Shown piece by piece: positions 1 to 5,124 of a DNA stretch of 5,177 bases. The DNA lies in NCBI GenBank assembly GCA_020056205.1, contig JAGVIF010000592.1, positions 1 to 5,177 on the forward strand. The letters run 5' to 3'. The translations under genes and the position numbers were made by a program. The notes beneath the pieces are model-generated. The model saw only the letters and a list, made by a program, of their open reading frames with translations. It had not been told where the DNA came from and did no database searches. How positions within the stretch are numbered: position 1 is the first letter of the stretch; each line of letters opens with the position of its first letter. This stretch comes from Lentisphaeria bacterium. GTDB taxonomy: Bacteria > Verrucomicrobiota > Lentisphaeria > Victivallales > GWF2-50-93.

Positions 1-12
1 TCATTTGAACAC

Positions 13-124
13 CCAATGTCCTATTTGGAGATTTTAAGATTTGGGGATTTTAAGATTTTTCAATCCCTCAATCATCCAATTTCCATCGGAATTCATTTCC
101 GGGAAATCTTAACTTGGACATTGG
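13..124. repeat. Two inverted copies of one AT-rich repeat element
   Basis: CCAATGTCC at 13-21 is the exact reverse complement of GGACATTGG at 116-124. TTAAGATTT at 34-42 (and again at 50-58) is the exact reverse complement of AAATCTTAA at 104-112. Read on the minus strand, 1-58 therefore has the same order of blocks (AAATCTTAA, then GGACATTGG, then a TGTTC-like tail) as 104-136 on the plus strand, with a longer spacer. This looks like two copies of one short intergenic repeat facing opposite ways. Whether it is dispersed in the genome cannot be seen from this window. Confidence 0.6.
30..58. repeat. 13-bp direct repeat GATTTTAAGATTT, 16-bp period
   Basis: GATTTTAAGATTT occurs at 30-42 and again at 46-58, separated by GGG. 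This is an exact tandem-like duplication inside the left arm of the inverted repeat pair. The right arm (104-112) has only one copy, so the left arm has probably expanded by one unit. Confidence 0.75.
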
Positions 125-164
125 ATATTCCGTGTTCGTTATTGGATATTCAGTTGAAATATCC
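120..164. repeat. GGATATTC repeat, 21-bp period, with inverted third copy
   Basis: ATTGGATATTC occurs at 120-130 and 141-151, spaced exactly 21 bp (two helical turns). An inverted copy, AATATCC at 158-164, pairs with GGATATT at 144-150 across a 7-base loop. The arrangement could be a protein-binding array. More likely it is part of the same dispersed intergenic repeat as the neighbouring inverted copies, since no gene start lies nearby. Confidence 0.6.
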
Positions 165-185
165 TTAACCCGATAGCAATGGGCT

Positions 186-314
186 GACCCTCCATTTTTA
201 CGCCGTAGGCGTGGAGGGATGCCGTTTTGCCTTTGGCAAGCATCGCTTGGCAAGGCGGTGTCCGCTCTTGCCGTGGCCGATGAAACACGGTCGCGACCAG
301 CGCGACCCTCCATT
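186..314. repeat. GC-rich foldable repeat block bounded by GACCCTCCATT
   Basis: The block starts and ends with the same 11-mer GACCCTCCATT (186-196 and 304-314). Inside are successive inverted repeats: CCCTCCA/TGGAGGG at 188-194/212-218 enclosing CGCC-GTA-GGCG (201-211); an imperfect hairpin at 231-255 with perfect core CAAGC-ATC-GCTTG (237-249); CCGTG/CACGG at 271-275/286-290; and GGTCGCG/CGCGACC at 289-295/301-307, overlapping the perfect palindrome GGTCGCGACC (289-298). This density of stems is typical of REP/MITE-like non-coding elements, or possibly of an expressed structured RNA. No promoter was recognised. The identity as a mobile repeat is inference. Confidence 0.6.
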
Positions 315-372
315 GATAGGATTGAAAATAACTGAGGGGGGTGTCGTTCGGTCACGCGGGGAAAAAAGTCTC

Positions 373-1893
373 CTATAGTAGAAGGGAAAAATCAACTTTT
401 CCGTCACTCATGTGCTTCTGCGCGATTTTTTCCATAAGCGAGATTTCCGCATTGGTCAGCTTATCCATAATTTTCTTTTTCGCTCTGCCGATGCGTCCTT
501 TGTTCTGGACGCAGAGTTTTATGAAAAGGTCAATCCTCCGGTCAGGCATGTCAACAATCTCGCGGAGGGCTTTCCTCAGTCCATCATACCATACGATGAA
601 ATCAAGTTCGCCCTTTAACTCCTTTTCAATTGTATCCCTTACAAATTTAAAAAGCCTTTCTGCGAAAAATGTCATGTCCATGTATCTGTAATGAACATCG
701 GTCTGGTTCAACACCTGCATCTCCCCCGCGGAATTGAGAGCGTATTCGACATGCTCCATGAGCGGTTTCGAAAAGGATTCCAGGACTTCGTCGTACCTGC
801 CCATCTGCTTCAGCATTGTCGCGGAAACCGGAAATATGAGATTTTCAGGGGTGAAACCGGTCTTTGAAAGAATATGATGGATCAGAAACCGGTGAAGACG
901 CCCGTTGCCGTCCTCGAAAGGATGAAGAAATACAAATCCGAAGGAAAGCACTGCGGCAGTGATTACAGGATGTATTACCGATTCAAGCATCCTCTCCGCG
1001 CAAAATATCATCCCGTCCATCATCCCGGCCAGATCTCCGGGACGGGGAGACACATAGTGGACTATCTCCTTTTCAAGCCCTATGCTTTCACCGACATAAT
1101 TCTGGAAATCCCTGTAGTCGTCAAGGGCAAACCGCTCGTCAACTATCGCCTTCTGAAGATGGACAAGCGCCGCCTTGTTCAGGAATTCCTCCTTTCCCGC
1201 CTTGCGAAGAAGGGCGATGAATCGGGCTGAACGCTGCTTTTCGGGAACAACATTTTCTATTTCAAAGGACGACTTGGTCTCCTTGGTATATAAATATGCT
1301 GCCGTCCTGCTTAAAAGCTCCGGAGGATATTTTTCAAGCATGTCCGAGCATTGCTTCTCGAAGCGGATGGAGGAATATTTCACCAGGAGGTCGGATTTCC
1401 TGACGAGAGGACAGAAGCGACGGTCTCCGGGCAGATTGTTGTTTATCCTGTGCCGCCTGCTCCGAACAGGGGCGGCAGTATAATATGATGAGCTGTCCAG
1501 AATATCCACATAATTGCCCTGTGAGAGATCGGGGATGCCTATTTTTTTCCCTGTAAGAAATTCATACAGGAACCATATTTTCCTCGTGTATATCCCTACC
1601 GGGCTGGTAAGTATATGTCTGCATATTTCCTTTTCGTCCATCTTCCGGAAAAGAAAACATAGTATCTCAAGATTGAGTCCCTCGTATTTCAATGCGAACT
1701 CCAGAATGGCACCGGCAGATTCTCCGGGATCATACCTCGAAGGATAGATTTCAGTTGTAAGAAATGGCTCCGCCACGGTTCTGCGTTCACCTTTTAGGGC
1801 AATATAGGACACACAGAAATGCGGCAGGACATCAAGAAGATAACGTTCCTTGAGTTCGCCGTAGCCCGTTTTCCTCAGCGTCTGTTTGTTCAT
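373..1893 (-). CDS. Fic-domain protein, predicted autoinhibited protein AMPylase (adenylyltransferase)
   Basis: This is a 506-residue cytosolic protein with no signal peptide or membrane segment. The Fic core carries the complete motif HPFEDGNGRLHR at residues 324-335. H324 is the catalytic base, D328 binds metal, and GNGR with R335 holds the nucleotide phosphates. A target-binding flap probably lies around residues 264-285 (NYVGES to YVSPRP). SFEIEN at 209-214 matches the [S/T]xxxE[G/N] inhibitory motif in front of the core (class II Fic). E213 is expected to contact R335 and block productive ATP binding. Residues 1-170 (FALKYEGLNLE, WFLYEFLTGK, a basic RSRRHR stretch) and the C-terminal 400-506 (VDMPDRRIDLFIKLCVQNKG) resemble the flanking regions of a widespread group of roughly 500-residue bacterial Fic proteins, so the length is normal. 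The ATG at 1893 follows AGGA by 10 bases, and the stop is TAG. It probably has its own promoter and lies 253 bp after the ADP-ribosylglycohydrolase gene. Fic enzymes usually transfer AMP from ATP to Ser/Thr/Tyr hydroxyls. The target here is unknown and no separate antitoxin gene is seen. Confidence 0.95.
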   Translation of the reverse strand: MNKQTLRKTGYGELKERYLLDVLPHFCVSYIALKGERRTVAEPFLTTEIYPSRYDPGESAGAILEFALKYEGLNLEILCFLFRKMDEKEICRHILTSPVGIYTRKIWFLYEFLTGKKIGIPDLSQGNYVDILDSSSYYTAAPVRSRRHRINNNLPGDRRFCPLVRKSDLLVKYSSIRFEKQCSDMLEKYPPELLSRTAAYLYTKETKSSFEIENVVPEKQRSARFIALLRKAGKEEFLNKAALVHLQKAIVDERFALDDYRDFQNYVGESIGLEKEIVHYVSPRPGDLAGMMDGMIFCAERMLESVIHPVITAAVLSFGFVFLHPFEDGNGRLHRFLIHHILSKTGFTPENLIFPVSATMLKQMGRYDEVLESFSKPLMEHVEYALNSAGEMQVLNQTDVHYRYMDMTFFAERLFKFVRDTIEKELKGELDFIVWYDGLRKALREIVDMPDRRIDLFIKLCVQNKGRIGRAKKKIMDKLTNAEISLMEKIAQKHMSDGKVDFSLLL

Positions 1894-1929
1894 ATTGGCC
1901 GAATCCTGTAAAACAGTTATGAATCCGGT

Positions 1930-1957
1930 AATTTAGTTGCAAAAGTAACATTTTCAA
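1930..1957 (-). promoter_or_regulatory. Candidate sigma-70-type promoter for the Fic gene
   Basis: On the minus strand TTGAAA (1957-1952, five of six matches to TTGACA) is followed after 16 bases by TAAATT (1935-1930, four of six matches to TATAAT, with the key T, A and final T kept). Transcription would start near 1923, giving a leader of about 30 bases before the ATG at 1893. The site lies between the hairpin at 1984-2019 and the gene, as expected for an independent unit. The call rests on pattern only. Confidence 0.4.
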
Positions 1958-1973
1958 GAAAAACAATTACATA

Positions 1974-2126
1974 GAGTCTGCTGAAAAAAGATTTTCGCAA
2001 AAATCGCAAAATCTTTTTTGGCGCATATTCTTAATATCCCTTCCGGAGAACTTGCAGGAGGCGATGCCACATAAATTATTTATAACATGTTGATAATAAG
2101 ACAAATAAACTCACTTTTTCAGTCTC
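1974..2126. repeat. Possible remnant of a small transposable element with inverted ends
   Basis: GAGTCTGCTGAAAAA at 1974-1988 resembles the terminal repeats of some insertion sequences. An imperfect inverted counterpart, TTTTTCAGTCTC, lies at 2115-2126. CTGAAAAA/TTTTTCAG is an exact 8-bp pair, and CAGA is missing from the right copy. The roughly 150 bp between them encode nothing. The pairing could be chance in A/T-rich DNA, no target duplication was identified, and the call is weak. Confidence 0.2.
1984..2019 (-). terminator. A/T-flanked 12-bp hairpin, probable intrinsic terminator
   Basis: AAAAAAGATTTT (1984-1995) and AAAATCTTTTTT (2008-2019) are perfect reverse complements separated by 12 bases. 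In either direction the transcript would form a stem ending in six U, so it could work both ways. It lies 127 bases past the stop of the ADP-ribosylglycohydrolase gene and about 90 bases ahead of the Fic start, so it probably ends the former transcript. The stem has a single G-C pair, which makes it weaker than a classic terminator. The loop holds part of a direct repeat TCGCAAAA (1995-2002 and 2004-2011). Confidence 0.5.
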
Positions 2127-2146
2127 ACCTCTCGGGTGGTAAATAT

Positions 2147-3589
2147 TTACTTCCAGAGTTTCGTTTTGGCGTCGCCTATCCCGAAAAGCCATTCGGCGTC
2201 GGCGCCGGCGTCGCTTTTTACAAAGGCCAGAATCTCGTGAGTTCCGGCGGCAAATTCAATATCGGCGCACTGCCCCTCACCTGCCCTGTGGAACGACGGG
2301 GCCATGATTTTCTTTCCGGCGCATATAAATTTGCCGTCTAAAAATACCCTTGTCTCCTGTTTCGAACTAAACATTATCCTCGCGTTAAAAGATGATTTAA
2401 CGGCGACCCGATATTCCACGGCTATTATTCTGCCCTGGTGCAATTCCTTCGGGACACGGACATAATTTCCGGGGAAAATAGTTTTTTGCAGAGTACCGGG
2501 CAATTCTTTTTTTAAAATTTCATCTACGTTTTTTCCTGCTTCCGGGAATTTATTCCCCGTTACATATCCGATTTGAGCTTCCACGATAGGAGGTTCAAAA
2601 GATGAGGATTTTTCTTTTCCCGCCTCTAATTTTTCATAAAGGCCCGCTACAAGATCGGTAAATCCATCAAGTGTGGGAGGATGTGTGATGCCTGTAATCT
2701 GCTTGTTGAGAACAAGACTTCTTCCAATCGGTTTCAGCCATTTGTCTTCAATGCGGTCAGGATACAGAATTCCGAAAACTGCCCCCGCGCTCGCCCCTGT
2801 GCAATCAGTGTCTTTCCCACAGTTCACGGCGGCGCAGATTGTTTTTCCGAAATCACCGTTTCCGGCGAGAAGACCGAGAATAGTGAACCCAATATTCTGA
2901 ATAGTGTCCGTAAAATTATCGTGCTCATACTTCCCTAAGATCATCGCCCGGACTTTTATCCAGTCCCCGCAAATGTCCCACCACCCCATCGTGTCAATTG
3001 CCACATTGCGGATATTTGAATTAAGAGGTAGATATGACGCGGATTTGATAATAATCAGCCGTATATCGCTCTCCCGAAAACACAGCGATTCCATCACCGA
3101 CATAAATATTTCAGCCCAGATGCCGTCGCCGGAATGGTCAGTGCAGGCGTCTTCGTACGCGTATTCTGCGGCAAGAGACGGATTCCCCGGCGCGAGGCAC
3201 GCCCATATTTCACTGCGTATCGCCGCTCCCATGCCATTGTAAAACCAGTTGTCGCAAATACCGGAAAACGGCGGACGAATGCCGTTTTTCAAATTGCGGA
3301 TGCACACTCCGTATTCATCCCACGGGAATTCAACATGCTTAATCCATGCATTTCCGATAATGTTCTTATCAACCTTCGGCTTATCCATCTTATCCATCAC
3401 ACACGCCCACAAAACCTGAAGATCAAGATCATCATTTGGAAGCATCGTCTCAGGAACGGGGCGGTAATAGTCCAGATCAAGAGGCCCGTCTTGCCCTTCA
3501 TAAGGCATACCGAGAGTTCCGCCCGCCGCTTTCCCAAGCCAGCAGCCAAGCGCTTTTTTCCTGTATTCGCTCTTATTGATCGTCAACAT
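2147..3589 (-). CDS. ADP-ribosylglycohydrolase-family protein with beta-rich C-terminal domain
   Basis: This is a 480-residue, probably cytosolic protein. Residues about 8-300 form the all-helical ADP-ribosylglycohydrolase (ARH/DraG, Pfam PF03747) fold. A glycine-rich opening GCWLGKAAGGTLGMPYEG lies at 15-32, the first metal motif NDDLDLQ at 52-58 (D53, D54, D56), and the second GKDTDCTGASAGAVFG at 258-273 (D260, D262, T261). These acidic residues normally bind two Mg ions that activate water to cut an N- or O-glycosidic bond to ADP-ribose. Two changes from classic ARH are visible: GGTLG in place of the usual GDxxG, and NDDLD in place of TDDT. Both are common to a less studied subgroup, so the substrate is uncertain and may be a nucleoside or sugar conjugate. 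Residues about 330-480 are an added, beta-strand-rich region (NARIMFSS, TRVFLDGK, MAPSFHR, THEILAFV) resembling the sandwich domains of carbohydrate-active enzymes. The ATG at 3589 is fixed by the strong site AAAAGGAG six bases upstream; the stop is TAA. It diverges from the phosphofructokinase gene. Confidence 0.92.
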   Translation of the reverse strand: MLTINKSEYRKKALGCWLGKAAGGTLGMPYEGQDGPLDLDYYRPVPETMLPNDDLDLQVLWACVMDKMDKPKVDKNIIGNAWIKHVEFPWDEYGVCIRNLKNGIRPPFSGICDNWFYNGMGAAIRSEIWACLAPGNPSLAAEYAYEDACTDHSGDGIWAEIFMSVMESLCFRESDIRLIIIKSASYLPLNSNIRNVAIDTMGWWDICGDWIKVRAMILGKYEHDNFTDTIQNIGFTILGLLAGNGDFGKTICAAVNCGKDTDCTGASAGAVFGILYPDRIEDKWLKPIGRSLVLNKQITGITHPPTLDGFTDLVAGLYEKLEAGKEKSSSFEPPIVEAQIGYVTGNKFPEAGKNVDEILKKELPGTLQKTIFPGNYVRVPKELHQGRIIAVEYRVAVKSSFNARIMFSSKQETRVFLDGKFICAGKKIMAPSFHRAGEGQCADIEFAAGTHEILAFVKSDAGADAEWLFGIGDAKTKLWK

Positions 3590-3595
3590 AATTAT

Positions 3596-3603
3596 CTCCT
3601 TTT
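3596..3603 (-). promoter_or_regulatory. Strong ribosome binding site of the ADP-ribosylglycohydrolase gene
   Basis: On the minus strand AAAAGGAG ends six bases before the ATG at 3589-3587. This is the best Shine-Dalgarno site in the window and settles the start of the gene. By contrast, the phosphofructokinase gene has only a weak GTGGA (3726-3730), nine bases before its ATG. Confidence 0.8.
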
Positions 3604-3633
3604 GTTATTTTAAACGACGCAATCTACTCCGCC

Positions 3634-3648
3634 GGAATAAAATATTCC
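3634..3648. promoter_or_regulatory. Palindrome GGAATA-AAA-TATTCC, candidate operator
   Basis: This is a perfect inverted repeat of six bases on each side of a three-base centre, in the 150-bp gap between two divergent genes. It lies just downstream of the predicted start of the ADP-ribosylglycohydrolase transcript (about +10 to +25), where a bound repressor would block it. It sits about 30 bp upstream of the -35 of the phosphofructokinase promoter candidate, where it could also affect that gene. The binding protein is unknown. The function is inferred from symmetry and position. Confidence 0.35.
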
Positions 3649-3664
3649 TTCACAAAAACGACAA

Positions 3665-3673
3665 AATATAGCA
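3665..3673 (-). promoter_or_regulatory. Candidate extended -10 promoter for the ADP-ribosylglycohydrolase gene
   Basis: On the minus strand the sequence TGCTATATT fits the extended -10 pattern TGnTATAAT with one mismatch in the hexamer. No good -35 is seen about 17 bases further upstream, which is usual for extended -10 promoters. Transcription would begin near 3658, giving a leader of about 68 bases that contains the 3634-3648 palindrome. Confidence 0.35.
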
Positions 3674-3678
3674 CAATG

Positions 3679-3706
3679 TTGACTTTTTTCGTTTTCATAT
3701 TAACTT
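3679..3706 (+). promoter_or_regulatory. Candidate promoter for the phosphofructokinase gene
   Basis: TTGACT (3679-3684, five of six matches to TTGACA) is followed after 16 bases by TAACTT (3701-3706), which keeps the T, A and last T of the -10 box but is otherwise poor. Transcription would start near 3713, about 27 bases before the ATG. Its -35 box lies only five bases from the extended -10 element of the opposite gene, so the two promoters would sit back to back and could compete for polymerase. Confidence 0.4.
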
Positions 3707-3739
3707 TCATCAGAGTTCCAAAATAGTGGATGTGCTAAA

Positions 3740-5035
3740 ATGATTGACATGAAAATTTCGAGATTGGGGGAATGCGAATGCTGGTCTCCCCTGAAACTGA
3801 ACAACACTTTGGAGGCTTCCGCCGACTTTGGGTTTGTCCCCGAAACCGCGATGGTAATGCACGACTCCGAAGTTAACTCAGGCGTGAAATCCTCAGGCCT
3901 TCTATTCGAGAAAGCCGGGCCTCGCGAGAAAATCTTCTTTAAGCCTGCTGAAACGCGCGCCGCAATAGTAACGTGCGGCGGGCTTTGTCCGGGACTGAAT
4001 ACGGTGATACGTTCCGTCTTCCTATGCCTCTACCACATTTACGGCGTTCGAACCGTTTACGGCATAAGGTACGGTTACCAGGGTTTGAATCCGGAAATAG
4101 GAGAGCCCCCCATACTCCTGAATCCGGACATGGTTGACCGCATACACCAAGAGGGCGGGACGATACTGGGCTCATCGAGGGGTAACCAGCCGATTTCGGC
4201 GATGGTTGATTTTCTCGTGAAGAATAATATCAACATTCTCTTCACCGTTGGCGGAGACGGCACACAGCGCGGCGCTCACCTGATAGCCAAAGAGGCGGAG
4301 AAAAGGCGGCTTTCCATCTCCGTCGTAGGCATACCCAAAACGATAGACAACGACATAATGTATATCAAAAAAACTTTTGGTTTCGCCACCGCCGTTGATA
4401 GAGCGCACAGTGTCATCAGATGCGCTCACACCGAGGCGAAAAGCTATTCTAACGGAATCGGGCTTGTAAAGCTGATGGGACGGGATTCCGGTTTTATCGC
4501 CGCGTTCGCGACTATCGTCAGCCAAGACGTGAATTTCACGATTATCCCGGAGATTCCGCTCGTCCTTGAAGGAGAGAAAGGTCTGCTTGAAACGCTGATG
4601 CGCAGAATACTGAACCGCAAACATGCGGTAATCGCTGTCGCCGAAGGAGCAGGGCAGAACCTTTTCGCCGGACGGAAGCAAAAGGACGTATCAGGGAATG
4701 TATTGCATAACGACATCGGGACATTTCTGAAGGAGCGGATAGCGGAATATTTCAGGGAACGGAAGATTCCAATCAATCTAAAATACATAGATCCCAGCTA
4801 TATCATACGCAGCGTGCCGACAAATTCGGAGGACTGCTTCCTCTGCGATCAATACGCGCGCAACGCCACGCATGCGGCTATGGCCGGCAAGACAGACATG
4901 ATCGTAGGCTACTGGAACGATTTCATGCATCTGCCGATGACTCATGCGACGCATCAACGCCAGCAGGTTGATCCAAACGGATTTCTCTGGCACGGCGTCA
5001 TTTCCTCAACCGGACAGCCCTCCAGATGGAAATAA
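3740..5035 (+). CDS. pfkA: 6-phosphofructokinase, predicted ATP-dependent (plant/trypanosome-type clade)
   Basis: This 431-residue cytosolic enzyme phosphorylates fructose 6-phosphate to fructose 1,6-bisphosphate, the committed step of glycolysis. An N-terminal extension of about 70 residues precedes the core, as is normal for the clade X enzymes of plants, trypanosomatids and some bacteria. Core motifs in order are TCGGLCPGLN (78-87, phosphate-donor loop), SSRGNQ (145-150), GGDGT (171-175), PKTIDND (199-205, with D203 the expected catalytic base), MGRDSGF (246-252, substrate binding), AEGAGQ (301-306) and DPSYIIRSVPTNSED (351-365). G174 follows D173 where pyrophosphate enzymes carry Asp (GGDD), which predicts ATP as donor. 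K200 replaces the Gly of E. coli PfkA (PGTIDND), as in other clade X ATP enzymes. Donor choice is an inference, and databases often label relatives as pyrophosphate-dependent. The ATG at 3740 has only a weak GTGGA nine bases upstream. A later ATG (residue 4) is no better supported. The stop is TAA and no clear terminator follows. Confidence 0.94.
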   Translation: MIDMKISRLGECECWSPLKLNNTLEASADFGFVPETAMVMHDSEVNSGVKSSGLLFEKAGPREKIFFKPAETRAAIVTCGGLCPGLNTVIRSVFLCLYHIYGVRTVYGIRYGYQGLNPEIGEPPILLNPDMVDRIHQEGGTILGSSRGNQPISAMVDFLVKNNINILFTVGGDGTQRGAHLIAKEAEKRRLSISVVGIPKTIDNDIMYIKKTFGFATAVDRAHSVIRCAHTEAKSYSNGIGLVKLMGRDSGFIAAFATIVSQDVNFTIIPEIPLVLEGEKGLLETLMRRILNRKHAVIAVAEGAGQNLFAGRKQKDVSGNVLHNDIGTFLKERIAEYFRERKIPINLKYIDPSYIIRSVPTNSEDCFLCDQYARNATHAAMAGKTDMIVGYWNDFMHLPMTHATHQRQQVDPNGFLWHGVISSTGQPSRWK

Positions 5036-5042
5036 ACGCGGG

Positions 5043-5058
5043 AGTTCTAAAGTTCTCG
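5043..5058. repeat. Short tandem repeat AGTTCT(AA/CG)
   Basis: AGTTCTAA at 5043-5050 is followed directly by AGTTCTCG at 5051-5058, two units of an 8-bp repeat just after the phosphofructokinase stop codon. The following GTGAGTCATAAG and T6 run (5070-5075) make only a three-pair hairpin, so the stretch is not a convincing terminator. Tracts like this often vary in copy number between strains. Confidence 0.4.
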
Positions 5059-5124
5059 TGAGTCATAAGTTTTTTATATAATCTTAAACATGGGAGCCAA
5101 TTGCAAAAGTCAAAACCAGCGCCG

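Larger units (their letters stand above)
1..372. other. Gene-free, repeat-rich intergenic stretch
   Basis: No credible coding sequence was found here. The open frames on the minus strand translate into low-complexity peptides, for example a TEYPxxN heptad that merely reads out a 21-bp DNA repeat, and into arginine/glycine-rich text from a GC-rich foldable block. None shows a domain. The left part (about 1-165) is AT-rich with direct and inverted repeats. The right part (about 180-315) is GC-rich with nested hairpins. The sharp change in composition suggests two different dispersed repeat families inserted next to each other downstream of the Fic gene. No convincing intrinsic terminator for the Fic gene is visible just after its stop codon. 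Confidence 0.7.

Noticed and set aside
1..372. CRISPR array from the regularly spaced repeats
   Set aside because: The units are 8-13 bp, at most two or three copies, with unequal spacing and no spacer-sized variable segments or cas genes.
68..407. Two overlapping minus-strand open frames (95 and 69 codons) in the left intergenic stretch
   Set aside because: Their peptides only read out DNA repeats (TEYPxxN heptad from a 21-bp repeat, Arg/Gly-rich text from hairpins), show no domain, have no ribosome binding site, and one overlaps the end of the Fic gene.
874..1230. Plus-strand open frames of 77-118 codons opposite the Fic gene
   Set aside because: They are antisense to a gene with intact catalytic motifs and have no recognisable domain. 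They are codon-bias shadows.
2056..2092. AGGAGG followed by ATG and a nine-codon frame ending in TGA on the plus strand, like a leader peptide
   Set aside because: The spacing between AGGAGG and ATG is only two bases, no plus-strand gene follows, and no attenuator-like structure pairs with it.
2126..2138. CACC-TCTCG-GGTG hairpin just after the ADP-ribosylglycohydrolase stop as a terminator
   Set aside because: The stem is only four pairs and no T run follows on the minus strand. The 1984-2019 hairpin is the better candidate.
3740..5035. Pyrophosphate-dependent phosphofructokinase
   Set aside because: The donor-site motif is GGDGT and not GGDDT. With PKTIDND and PSYIIRS it fits the ATP-using clade of plants and trypanosomatids.
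5055..5075. CTC-GT-GAG hairpin with a T6 run as a terminator for the phosphofructokinase gene
   Set aside because: The stem has only three pairs and the T run is eight bases away from it, so it would not work as an intrinsic terminator.
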